Assembly: GCA_052034865.1 (NCBI GenBank)
Contig: JBPOIC010000024.1
Span: 1 to 64,000 of the forward strand
Source: JBPOIC01 sp052034865
Lineage (GTDB): Bacteria > UBA10199 > JADFYH01
DNA length: 64,000 nucleotides
Direction: 5' to 3'
Positions 36,190 to 44,155 of the stretch are shown here, one piece after another. The notes under the pieces are model-generated. The model had not been told where the DNA came from, did no database searches, and worked only from the letters and a program-made list of their open reading frames with translations. Made by a program: the position numbers and the translations under genes. Position 1 is the stretch's first letter. Every line of letters starts with the position of its first letter.

Positions 36190-36853
36190 GGAACCTCTTA
36201 AAGAAATTCAGATTTGCAGGGATGAAAAGTGGATCGATGTCACCATACCCATCCATTCGGGGATGGTTCACTGGCCCACCGATCCACCCATCCGCATACA
36301 ACCTCAGAATTCTGTACTGGGAGATCATTCTGTCAATCTCTCAAGTCTTTTTTTCGGCAGCCACACCGGCACGCATGTCGATCCACCCTATCATTTTATT
36401 CCAGACGGAGGACGGGTGGATGAGATCTCGTGGGATCGTCTCATCGGTCCAGCTAGAGTCGTCGACGCCACAAAACAGCGAACGATCGACGCCTCGTTTC
36501 TTAATAATCTAGAGATTCAGCCAGGCGAGCGCCTTTTATTTAAAACAGAAAATTCCACACACTGGAAAGAGGACAGCTTTTTTAAAGATTATGTTTATCT
36601 CACTCCCGATGGGGCTGAGAAACTAAGTGCTTCCAGACTTGCCATGGTGGGCATCGATTATCTCTCTATTGGAGGAGGAAGCGATGAGGAGAATGCCCAA
36701 ACACATAAGATTTTACTGAAGGAAAAAATCTGCATTTTAGAAGGGCTCGATCTGTCACGAGTGAACCCTGGCCTTTATGAAATCTTTTGTTTTCCTCTTA
36801 AGATCAAAGGGGGGGATGGGGCTCCGGCGCGCGTGCTACTGAGAGCGTGTTAG
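36188..36853 (+). CDS. Metal-dependent cyclase/arylformamidase family protein (KynB-like)
   Basis: A 221-residue protein of the PF04199 cyclase family. It has WIDVTIPIHSGMVHWPTDPP at 15-34 and the metal-binding motif SHTGTHVDPPYHF at 58-70 (HxGTHxDxPxHF), then GIDYLSIGG and a C-terminal GLYEIFCFPLKIKGGDGAPARVLL. Family members hydrolyse N-formylkynurenine or cyclic amides. No kynurenine gene is nearby, so the substrate is unknown. ATG 36188 overlaps the start codon of the divergent dehydrogenase gene, and no downstream start keeps the first motif. Confidence 0.88.
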   Translation: MEPLKEIQICRDEKWIDVTIPIHSGMVHWPTDPPIRIQPQNSVLGDHSVNLSSLFFGSHTGTHVDPPYHFIPDGGRVDEISWDRLIGPARVVDATKQRTIDASFLNNLEIQPGERLLFKTENSTHWKEDSFFKDYVYLTPDGAEKLSASRLAMVGIDYLSIGGGSDEENAQTHKILLKEKICILEGLDLSRVNPGLYEIFCFPLKIKGGDGAPARVLLRAC

Positions 36854-36860
36854 AAAAATA

Positions 36861-37034
36861 ATGGTAATTCCCATCCCCGTGATTGCCCAGGCCGTGATGG
36901 AATTTTTTACATCTCGTGATTCACACCCGGATCGCAACCGTGCCATTGCACTCATGCGCCACGGCTTTGGAGGCCACCCCTTCGGTCCGGACGAGAGGAT
37001 TCGAGAAGAGAGAAGAACAGGGCGAGTGCAATAA
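36861..37034 (+). CDS. Hidden 57-codon ORF after the cyclase gene
   Basis: The ATG at 36861, seven bases after the cyclase stop, opens a 57-residue frame ending at TAA 37032-37034. Codons are GC-ending and natural-looking (ATC CCC GTG ATT GCC CAG GCC GTG). The product begins MVIPIPVIAQAVMEFF and continues as a charged, Arg-rich segment (RNRAIALMRHGFGGHPF). No ribosome-binding site is visible, so it would depend on coupling with the cyclase. No family is recognised. It occupies most of the gap to the ABC transporter gene. Confidence 0.45.
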   Translation: MVIPIPVIAQAVMEFFTSRDSHPDRNRAIALMRHGFGGHPFGPDERIREERRTGRVQ

Positions 37035-37045
37035 AGCCGCTCAAC

Positions 37046-38539
37046 CTATTCAAATGTTTTTCTTTCTCTCATGTGTTGAGGGATCAAGACCCTTTCGATT
37101 CCCTCGAAAAAAAATTGAACGATCAATGCAAGAAAAGCTGCACATCCTGCACCCCTAAGAATTCGTGCCGTATCTCCAAGCGCAAGCCCTGTTTGAATAG
37201 GCTGTCCTAAACCTCCACTCCCAATAAAAGCGGCAATCACCGCGGTTCCAACATTGATGATTGCTGCGGTTTGAATTCCTGAAAGAATGGTGGGAAGGGC
37301 AAGAGGAAGCTCAACTTTAAAAAGCCGCGTGGTGGATTTAAATCCAAGGGCCGCCGCAGACTCTTTGAGTTCTGGAGGAATCGATCTTAAACCGGCCGCC
37401 GTGTTTCGAACGATGGGCAAAAGACTATACAAAAACAGGGCTAGGACAGCCGTTTTAAAACTGGCCCCCAGCCAGGAAATAGGCACCAGTACGGCAAATA
37501 GAGCCAAAGAAGGAATGGTTTGAATCAAACCGATCGTCGATAAAATCACAGAAGACACAATCCCAGGACGACTCGCCCAAATGCCCAGAGGAAGACCTAA
37601 AAAAACGGCGAAGGTCAGCGAGATCCCCACAAGCTTCAGATGGACCCACGTGTCGTGCACGAGCTCTTTCAACCAAGGCTCTTTGGTGATTTCGGGAAAA
37701 CCAAGTGAGGAGCCCTCTATTTTTTTTAAAAACTCCCGCGCGACGGCTCGAGGATTTTTAGTTTTTTCTGTTTCTGCATTTAACTCAAGCATGGTTTGCT
37801 CATCGATCTTTCCAGCAAGCCCTTTTAAAATGGGAGAGAGCTCGGCTTGTGCATCGAGACGGTAGAGAAACACAGCTCTATATTGTGGAAAGAAATGCAG
37901 GTCGTCTTCCAAGACTTGTAGATTCTGAAGGGCAATGTCTGCATCGGTCGCATAAGCATCCTTTAGATCTATCTCCTTTTGTTGAAGGGCTTGATATCCA
38001 AGTTTGTGTTCCATCCCCCTCACGCTTTGAAAATGCAGGCCGTAGCGCGCAACCATCGGTTTCCATCCATCCTGACGACCCAAAAATTCAAGCGTCGGCC
38101 CTGCTTTTAATTCTGGGTGCCGTATCAATTCACTGATTTTTGAAATCCCCAAAGTCTTTGCGCGATCTTTGAGAAGAACCAGGGCGTAGGTGTTGTTGAA
38201 ACCCAGCGGTTCTGTCATGCCAAGCCCATAGGCCTGAAGGGCTTGACGGATTTCTGTCTCAGAGAGGTTAGAAGATTTTTTGAGGAGTTCGCGTGTGAGA
38301 GTACCTGTGTATTCGGGATAAATATCGATCGAGCCTTGTCTTAAGGCCTGCCAACACAGGGTGGTGGAACCGAGATTTTGTTTTACCTCAGTTGGAATGC
38401 CTTCTTTTTCAAGAAGTGCACTCGCAATCTCTGCGAGGACATTCGATTCAGTAAACTTCTTTGCCCCAATCACTACCTTTGAATGCGCCGGTGTCAGAAG
38501 GAAAAAAAACATCATCCCCCAAAAGATGAGAAACTTCAT
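37046..38539 (-). CDS. Osmoprotectant ABC transporter, substrate-binding/permease fusion
   Basis: A 497-residue fusion. A signal-anchor (1-20) precedes an OpuAC/OsmF-type binding domain (about 21-285), with VVIGAKKFTESNVLAEI and GSIDIYPEYTGTLTREL typical of glycine betaine/choline-binding proteins. A ProW/OpuCB-like permease with about six helices follows (about 290-490), containing GLIQTIPSLALFAVLVP and the EAA-type loop LRSIPPELKESAAALGF. It should import betaine, choline or a related compatible solute. The binding-protein-first order means the periplasmic domain must sit outside ahead of the permease helices. Its start overlaps the end of the ATPase gene by four bases. Confidence 0.92.
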   Translation of the reverse strand: MKFLIFWGMMFFFLLTPAHSKVVIGAKKFTESNVLAEIASALLEKEGIPTEVKQNLGSTTLCWQALRQGSIDIYPEYTGTLTRELLKKSSNLSETEIRQALQAYGLGMTEPLGFNNTYALVLLKDRAKTLGISKISELIRHPELKAGPTLEFLGRQDGWKPMVARYGLHFQSVRGMEHKLGYQALQQKEIDLKDAYATDADIALQNLQVLEDDLHFFPQYRAVFLYRLDAQAELSPILKGLAGKIDEQTMLELNAETEKTKNPRAVAREFLKKIEGSSLGFPEITKEPWLKELVHDTWVHLKLVGISLTFAVFLGLPLGIWASRPGIVSSVILSTIGLIQTIPSLALFAVLVPISWLGASFKTAVLALFLYSLLPIVRNTAAGLRSIPPELKESAAALGFKSTTRLFKVELPLALPTILSGIQTAAIINVGTAVIAAFIGSGGLGQPIQTGLALGDTARILRGAGCAAFLALIVQFFFEGIERVLIPQHMRERKTFE

Positions 38540-39270
38540 AAGGACACCAAACAGCGCTGAGCATTGAGAAATTGGGTGACAAAAGCGTTGACGGGTCGAT
38601 CTTTAAAATCTTCCAGCGTTCCGGTTTGAACAATGCTCCCCTCACGCATCAAAACGATCTGATCTCCCAGATAGGCAGCCTCCCCCATATCGTGAGTCAC
38701 CAAGAGAACCGTGTGGCCAAACTGACGAAAGATCTCTTTGAGATCGGTTTGCAGCTCTGCACGCACCATCGGATCGAGCGCTCCCAGCGGTTCATCTAAA
38801 AGAAGGGCCTTGGGATTTAGCATCAGAGCTCGCATAAGCCCCACTCGCTGGCGCTGCCCTCCACTCAGCTCGGAAGGATAGCGGTTCAATACCTCGCGGG
38901 ATAAATGAGTCAGTTGAAGTAAAGTATTCAATCGTGACTGTATCTCTTCTTCCGGCCATTTCAGATAACGTGCAAGTAAGGTGACATTTTTTTGTGCCGT
39001 CAAATGTGGGAAAAGCCCTCCCTGCTGAATCACATAACCTACGGAACGGCGAATCATCCCAACCGTCGCGGGGTTTACCCAAACTCCATCAAATTGAATT
39101 TCCCCAGCGGTTGGCTGGATCAGCCCCAAAATCAGGCGCAGCAATGTCGACTTTCCACAGCCACTGGGACCGATAATCGCAGTGGTTTGGCCTTCGGGAA
39201 AATCGAAGCTAAAATGTCGAAGTGCTGGGTGACCCGCGTATTCTTGGGTGACGGATTGAAAGGCTATCAT
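38536..39270 (-). CDS. Osmoprotectant ABC transporter ATP-binding protein
   Basis: A 244-residue ATPase of the ProV/OpuCA type without the C-terminal CBS pair. Walker A GPSGCGKST is at 34-42, Q-loop QQGGLFPHLTAQKNV near 83-97, ABC signature LSGGQRQRVG near 139-148, and Walker B LLLDEPLGALDP near 160-171. It energises the fused binding-protein/permease encoded immediately downstream, with an ATGA overlap. The lack of CBS domains suggests it is not directly gated by ionic strength as OpuA is. The pair lies near an MscS channel gene, a coherent osmotic-stress neighbourhood. Confidence 0.93.
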   Translation of the reverse strand: MIAFQSVTQEYAGHPALRHFSFDFPEGQTTAIIGPSGCGKSTLLRLILGLIQPTAGEIQFDGVWVNPATVGMIRRSVGYVIQQGGLFPHLTAQKNVTLLARYLKWPEEEIQSRLNTLLQLTHLSREVLNRYPSELSGGQRQRVGLMRALMLNPKALLLDEPLGALDPMVRAELQTDLKEIFRQFGHTVLLVTHDMGEAAYLGDQIVLMREGSIVQTGTLEDFKDRPVNAFVTQFLNAQRCLVSL

Positions 39271-39635
39271 GAGCGATCTCTCGTTCTTCCTCTAAAGAAG
39301 AGGAGCGGAAGGCAATGAAGGCTTTGCGAGATTTAATGAGGACCCGTGCAAGCAAGGTCACGGCTACCAGACGGACGGCCTTCTCCCAAAAAAGCTCAGC
39401 CGTCAGAGAAGCGTCAAGGGAATGGATGAAATTGAGATCAGAAAGGGAGAGTTTACTTTCGAGGATTAAAAAAATTAGGTTGGGAAATAAAATCCGCAAT
39501 CTTTTGTATTTCTTGCCGATAAGAAAAGAGGAGAAATTTGATTATCGACTGAATCATCCACCCGATGTGATTCTGAGGTTTAGGATGAGTTCTTACTATC
39601 ACGTCCTAGGCTCATATAAGTTGAGTGAATAAATT
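39271..39635. other. Intergenic region upstream of the ABC transporter
   Basis: This 365-base gap separates the ABC transporter gene from the divergent OmpA-like gene. A plus-strand frame of 105 codons (39315-39632) has an AGGAGCGGAA leader but unusual AGG/AGA-rich Arg codons. A minus-strand frame overlaps it, and neither has a recognisable product, so I do not call a gene. Promoters for the two flanking genes should lie here. Confidence 0.4.
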
Positions 39636-40451
39636 ATGGACTTTAGCAGCCTCACCTATCTTCAAAAAACCCTTGAGCATCTAATCGAAAATTTTTCGGT
39701 GCCCCTGAATTCATCAGAAGCGAAGAGCGCTGAAATGTCGGTAGATGAGAGCGGCAGGATCCAGATCAAGACCCCTCCACAAAATACAAAACGCGTTGAG
39801 ATCGCCAACGATGGCAAAATTTATCTTTCTGCGTTTTCCAATCTGGCCCCCAAACACGGTACAGCTATTTTGATGACTCGTTACCGGGAAAAACTTCCCA
39901 AAGTTCTGAGCTCTTCTGAGCTTGAAAAACTGAAAGAAAAAATCCGTGTCTGTGCTCCCGAAGCGGCTGCTCTCAAACAGTCTCAAAGAGATGCAGAGAC
40001 CCCTCCGACATTTAAAATCCCTTCGATACGATCCCCTCTTCCTGAAAGACCTCCGGAGCGCCAGTTTGAAAAAAAGGGTTTCGATACGAGCGCGTTGACA
40101 ATTTCCGATCCCAATCTGGTCTCTGAGTTGCAAAAATCGCTGATAAATATTTTTGTCTTCGATGATGCCAGTGACACACTCAACGCGCGTCAGCAAAAAG
40201 CCCTGGATGATCTGGCGAACCTTCTTACTCGCCGCACATCTTTAAACCTCTCCATCGTAATGGTCCCACCCCAAACAAACATTTCTGATTGTGAATCCAT
40301 TCTCTGGAAAAGCAGGGTGGAATCGATCACTGATTATCTGAAAGAAATCGAAAAGGAAAAACCTCAGTATCCACTCAAGGGGCGTATTTTTGTAGGGGAT
40401 GAGAACCCAGCAAGAGCAGACGTGATTCGTTATTTCCAACCGATGTATTGA
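39636..40451 (+). CDS. Unrecognised protein with an OmpA-like C-terminal pattern
   Basis: A 271-residue protein with no signal peptide. The N-terminal third is helical and acidic, the middle is a Pro-rich linker (RSPLPERPPERQFEKK), and the C-terminal 100 residues follow the OmpA-C topology: NIFVFDDASDTLNARQQKALDDLANLL, a strand LNLSIVMVPP, a helix with WKSRVESITDYLKE and a final strand GRIFVGDENP. The NXXLSXXRAXXV core motif of real OmpA-like domains is not conserved, so this is only a fold resemblance. I do not know its function. It stands alone, ahead of a tRNA gene. Confidence 0.7.
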   Translation: MDFSSLTYLQKTLEHLIENFSVPLNSSEAKSAEMSVDESGRIQIKTPPQNTKRVEIANDGKIYLSAFSNLAPKHGTAILMTRYREKLPKVLSSSELEKLKEKIRVCAPEAAALKQSQRDAETPPTFKIPSIRSPLPERPPERQFEKKGFDTSALTISDPNLVSELQKSLINIFVFDDASDTLNARQQKALDDLANLLTRRTSLNLSIVMVPPQTNISDCESILWKSRVESITDYLKEIEKEKPQYPLKGRIFVGDENPARADVIRYFQPMY

Positions 40452-40500
40452 AGACACCCTTCTGTATTTATGATGAGTTTTTGCAGGGATGTCCGGCCAG

Positions 40501-40518
40501 AGGCGGACAGATCCGCCT
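40501..40518. repeat. Short hairpin after the OmpA-like gene
   Basis: AGGCGGA (40501-40507) and TCCGCCT (40512-40518) pair over 7 bp around a four-base loop. It lies 50 bases after the stop codon. There is no T run, so terminator function is unproven; AGGCGGAC sequence also occurs in the hairpin loop region after aroC. Confidence 0.45.
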
Positions 40519-40587
40519 GTTGAAGGGTCAAAATCTGATTTCACTTCGAAGTGAAACAGATCATTAGAATAAAGAGGGTAGGAAAAA

Positions 40588-40661
40588 CGCGCCCGACATG
40601 ATTCGAACATGTGACCCTTGGTTTCGAAGACCAATGCTCTATCCAGCTGAGCTACGGGCGC
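40588..40661 (-). tRNA. tRNA-Arg (anticodon TCG)
   Basis: The minus strand folds as a tRNA of 74 bases without encoded CCA. The acceptor stem GCGCCCG/CGGGCGC, D-arm GCTCAGCTGGATAGAGC, anticodon stem TTGGT/ACCAA with loop CTTCGAA (anticodon TCG, complement at 40625-40627) and T-loop GTTCGAATC are all present. It decodes CGA. The long frame on this strand (starting APVAQLDRAL) is a familiar tRNA artefact. Confidence 0.97.
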
Positions 40662-40922
40662 AATCAATGAGATCGCGGCTTAGCAGATCCACCTAAAATA
40701 ACACAACGGAATTTTATATCTGTGTTTAGCTTTGTGAAGTCTTGCCTAACTTCCCGCCGAAAAATATCGATCCGAAGAAAAAATCTTCTCGAAATCACGC
40801 AACGGGTTCTGCTAGGGCCCGATAACCTGATTATGAAGGCCACAATTCAAAAACTCCTTCGCTACACTTTATCGACCGTTTTCATCTACTTCTGGCCTTT
40901 TGTCGCCCAGGAGCTGCTTTAT

Positions 40923-42011
40923 TCAAAAGCCGCTCTTGCCCTGAAACCTCTTATAGGACGTTTCTAGCTCTTCCGGATCATTGGCATATTCGAGGGCCGT
41001 TGCCAGATCTACCTGTCCTGAGCGGATCAGATCCATCAAACTCTGAGTCATCGTCCGCATACCTGATTTTTCCTGCCCAGTCTGCATCTGCGAGTAAATC
41101 TGATGGGTCTTTCCTTCCCGAACAAGATTTCGAATCGCATAGTTTGGAAACAGCATTTCAAGTGCCAGCCGACGTCCGCCATTTTTTACAGGAACCAGTT
41201 GCTGGCAAAGAATCGCTTCCAGAATGAATGAAAGCTGGGAGCGCACCTGCGGCTGCTGGGAAGGAGGAAAAACGTCGAGGATACGATCCAGCGTCTGGAC
41301 CGCCGTATTCGTATGCAAGGTTGCAAAAACCAGGTGACCTGTTTCAGCGGTGGTGATCGCCGCCTGAATGGTTTCGAGATCGCGCATTTCTCCGATGAGG
41401 ACGATATCGGGATCCTGTCTGAGAATGTATTTTAGTGCCGAAAGAAAACTGGCTGTATGCGTACCGACTTCGCGCTGATGAACCATACAGGTTCCATGCT
41501 GAAAAACAAATTCGATGGGATCTTCAATCGTAATGAGATGTTCATGCCGTGTCCGGTTGATCTCGTCCAGCAAAGCTGCGATGGTTGTTGATTTTCCGGA
41601 TCCTGTTGCCCCTGTCACCAGAACCAGACCATTCGGACGGGTTGTGATATTCCTCACCTGCTCAGGAAGGCCCAAGGATTCGAAAGAAGGCACCTTCCAG
41701 GGAAGCCTTCGAAAAGCACCGGCGATTGATTCTTTCTCCATAAAGAGATTCGCACGAAACCGCGAAACCCCTTCCACTCCAAAAGAAAAATCCACTTCAT
41801 GGTCTTTCTGAAACCGGGCCTGATGCTTATCAGAGGCGAACTCAAAACAGAGCAGTTCCGCTTCGGCAGGAGTGATAGGCGTTTCATCCAGGCGCTGCAG
41901 CGTACCATCGATACGCACCATCGGAGGAGAAGCCGCAGAGACATGAAGATCCGAAGCGCCTTTCTCGTTCATGGCAATCAGCAGCGATCTCAGCGTGCGG
42001 GCATCAGTCAT
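40923..42011 (-). CDS. pilT: Type IV pilus retraction ATPase PilT
   Basis: A 362-residue hexameric ATPase that powers pilus retraction. Features: N-terminal KGASDLHVSAASPPMVRIDG, Walker A GATGSGKST at 134-142, Asp box TIEDPIEF with VHQREVG, Walker B ILRQDPDIVLIGEMRD, and His box TGHLVFATLHTNTA. The C-terminal retraction motif region (AIRNLVREGKTHQIYSQMQTG) follows. AAAGGAGGGG before ATG 42011 is a strong ribosome-binding site. It is divergent from pilB across a 423-base gap. PilT-driven retraction is used for twitching, adhesion and DNA uptake. Confidence 0.95.
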   Translation of the reverse strand: MTDARTLRSLLIAMNEKGASDLHVSAASPPMVRIDGTLQRLDETPITPAEAELLCFEFASDKHQARFQKDHEVDFSFGVEGVSRFRANLFMEKESIAGAFRRLPWKVPSFESLGLPEQVRNITTRPNGLVLVTGATGSGKSTTIAALLDEINRTRHEHLITIEDPIEFVFQHGTCMVHQREVGTHTASFLSALKYILRQDPDIVLIGEMRDLETIQAAITTAETGHLVFATLHTNTAVQTLDRILDVFPPSQQPQVRSQLSFILEAILCQQLVPVKNGGRRLALEMLFPNYAIRNLVREGKTHQIYSQMQTGQEKSGMRTMTQSLMDLIRSGQVDLATALEYANDPEELETSYKRFQGKSGF

Positions 42012-42216
42012 AATCCCCTCCTTTAATTTTTATCAAAACCAGAAACGTGTTGCCTTCAGTTTCCTGAAAAAATCGATTGATGCAGTCATCTGAAAAAGAA
42101 GCTGCAGGCCTGAAAGCAATTCTAAAAAGTATGCAAAAACTGAAAAGCCCTGTTAATCGATGTCGGCAATTTCAGCACTGACGCGGGTTTGATCATGATT
42201 TAAAAACCGGATTTTA

Positions 42217-42246
42217 TTTACATTCCTCAAAGTCGTTCGATACAAT
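42217..42246 (+). promoter_or_regulatory. Candidate sigma-70 promoter for the pilB operon
   Basis: TTTACA (42217-42222) and TACAAT (42241-42246) are each one base from the consensus and separated by 18 bases. This would give a leader of about 180 bases before pilB. The rest of the 423-base pilT-pilB gap has no coding region or clear palindrome that I can see. Confidence 0.5.
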
Positions 42247-42434
42247 TTTCTTATCACGACATATTTCATCTTCAGAATTCTAAAGAGTCCTGAACAGGAA
42301 GCAAGAAAAAGATCCTGTCATCCGGAATCTTATCCTCTGATTTTCTCAAAGCAGGAAATCTTTCGGACTGTTGTTAGAGTGCCACGACTACGAAGATCTG
42401 AAGAAAAAACCGGACAGGACTTCAGGGACTTCTC

Positions 42435-44138
42435 ATGGAGGCAATACAGACATCGCTAAAATGCTTCGAAGCTTTCGGAAGCAAAATGGTCGAAAGAGGG
42501 CTCATTACCCGCGACCAGTGGTCCGTGGCCGAAGTCACCCAGCAGCATCTGGGAGGAGATCTTTCCAACATCCTCGTTCAAAAAGGCTTTATTCGTGAAG
42601 CAGACCTGCTGAAATTTTTCTCAGATCATCTCGAACTGCCCTTAGCCCGTATCGATGCACAAAATCTGAACCGTAACCTCATGCGCTGTATTTCCTACCA
42701 TCTGGTACAGAAATACACACTCATTCCTATCGAACAAAACGGAAACACCATCACCCTGGCAATTTCGGACCCTTTGAGTTTTTCGCAGCTTAAAGAAGAA
42801 CTTTCCCAGATTCCTACCGGCGAGGAGTTCCGGTTCGTCATTGCGCCCCGCAAGCAGATTGAACTGGCCATCCAGGAATTCTATCAGGTTCAGAAAATGG
42901 GAAAGACCAGCTCCAGTTCGGTGGAAATCGTCCAGGGAGACAACAAGACCCAATCGGATGCCAAAGAAAAAGTGGAAGAAATGGCCTCATCGATGGGAAC
43001 CGTCGCGGCAGTCGATTCAATTCTGGAAAGTGCATTCAAGGATCATGCGAGCGACATTCATCTGGAACCTCAGGAAAAATTCATTCGCGTGCGACTTCGT
43101 ATCGATGGGGTACTGGAAGAAAAACACATCCTGCCAATCAAGATGCTGCTTCCGATCATTTCACGCATCAAGATCATTTCCGGAATGAACATTGCGGAAA
43201 AACGGGCGCCTCAGGATGGCCGCTTTACGGCCCGCATTCATGGAACTCCGCTGGAATGCCGCACCTCCAGCTATCCGACCGTTTATGGTGAGAAAGTGGT
43301 CATCCGTCTTCTTTCGAAAGGAAATTTAAAACGACTGGAACAGACGGGAATGGCTCTCAAGGATTGCGAGTGTTTCAAATCCTGGATCTTCAGACCACAC
43401 GGGCTCATCCTCGTTACGGGCCCCACAGGATCCGGAAAATCCACTTCTCTTTATGCCGCGCTCCAGCTTCTCAACTCTCCGGAACGAAACATCGTATCGA
43501 TTGAGGATCCGGTCGAAAGTGAAATCGCAGGCATTAACCAGGCTCAGGTGAATAATAAGGCCAACATGACTTTTGCTTCCGCGCTACGAAGTATGTTGCG
43601 CCAGGATCCGGATGTCATCATGGTGGGAGAAATTCGCGACGCCGAAACTGCGGAGATGGCGATCCGGGCTGCCCTGACGGGTCACCTTGTTTTATCAACG
43701 CTCCACACAAACACGGCCGTGGGTGCAATCTCCCGCCTGATCAATCTGGGAATTCCTCCCTTTCTTCTATCTTCTTCCCTGATTGGAGTTTTGGGCCAGC
43801 GACTGGTTCGTAAAAACTGCTCCCATTGCACTGAGGAAATCCTTTTTGAATCAGAAGGCGAAGATCCGATCGGGCTTATGAAGGGTGACAAGGTTTTTAA
43901 AGGCAAAGGCTGTGAACATTGCCGTCAAACCGGATACTCCGGCCGCGTTGGCATTTATGAGCTTCTGACGATCACGCAGAATTTGAGAGCACTAAGCGAG
44001 AAAGGTGCAACTGACGAAGTGATATTAGCCCAGGCGGTCAGCGAAGGTTTTACAACGATGATGCAGGATGGTCGCACAAAAGTTCTGGAAGGAATGACAA
44101 CCGCAGACGAAGTCGTCCGTGTCACTGAAGTTCATTAA
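42435..44138 (+). CDS. pilB: Pilus assembly/extension ATPase, PilB/MshE/GspE family
   Basis: A 567-residue ATPase. The N-terminal MshEN/T2SSE-N domain (LITRDQWSVAEVTQQHLGGDLSNILVQKGFIRE) is followed by a helical linker and the ATPase core. Walker A GPTGSGKST is near residue 330, followed by Asp box SIEDPVE, RQDPDVIMVGEIRDAETAE and TGHLVLSTLHTNTA. The zinc Cys pairs CSHC (about 462) and CEHC (about 496) mark extension ATPases. It polymerises the pilus, opposite to PilT. The MshEN region is known in relatives to bind cyclic di-GMP; here that is only a possibility. Confidence 0.95.
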   Translation: MEAIQTSLKCFEAFGSKMVERGLITRDQWSVAEVTQQHLGGDLSNILVQKGFIREADLLKFFSDHLELPLARIDAQNLNRNLMRCISYHLVQKYTLIPIEQNGNTITLAISDPLSFSQLKEELSQIPTGEEFRFVIAPRKQIELAIQEFYQVQKMGKTSSSSVEIVQGDNKTQSDAKEKVEEMASSMGTVAAVDSILESAFKDHASDIHLEPQEKFIRVRLRIDGVLEEKHILPIKMLLPIISRIKIISGMNIAEKRAPQDGRFTARIHGTPLECRTSSYPTVYGEKVVIRLLSKGNLKRLEQTGMALKDCECFKSWIFRPHGLILVTGPTGSGKSTSLYAALQLLNSPERNIVSIEDPVESEIAGINQAQVNNKANMTFASALRSMLRQDPDVIMVGEIRDAETAEMAIRAALTGHLVLSTLHTNTAVGAISRLINLGIPPFLLSSSLIGVLGQRLVRKNCSHCTEEILFESEGEDPIGLMKGDKVFKGKGCEHCRQTGYSGRVGIYELLTITQNLRALSEKGATDEVILAQAVSEGFTTMMQDGRTKVLEGMTTADEVVRVTEVH

Positions 44139-44155
44139 AGTCAAAGGAGCTGGCC

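Noticed and set aside
36916..37158. 80-codon frame overlapping the ABC transporter end
   Set aside because: Composition is unnatural and it conflicts with both the 57-codon frame and the transporter C-terminus.
39315..39632. 105-codon plus-strand frame upstream of the OmpA-like gene
   Set aside because: Arg codons are AGG/AGA-rich unlike neighbours and no family matches; kept only as a comment.
40242..40667. A 141-codon minus-strand frame beginning MIAPVAQLDRAL
   Set aside because: It is translation across the tRNA-Arg gene and its flank, a well-known annotation artefact.
40722..40967. 81-codon frame between the tRNA and pilT
   Set aside because: Overlaps the pilT C-terminus and has no ribosome-binding site or family.
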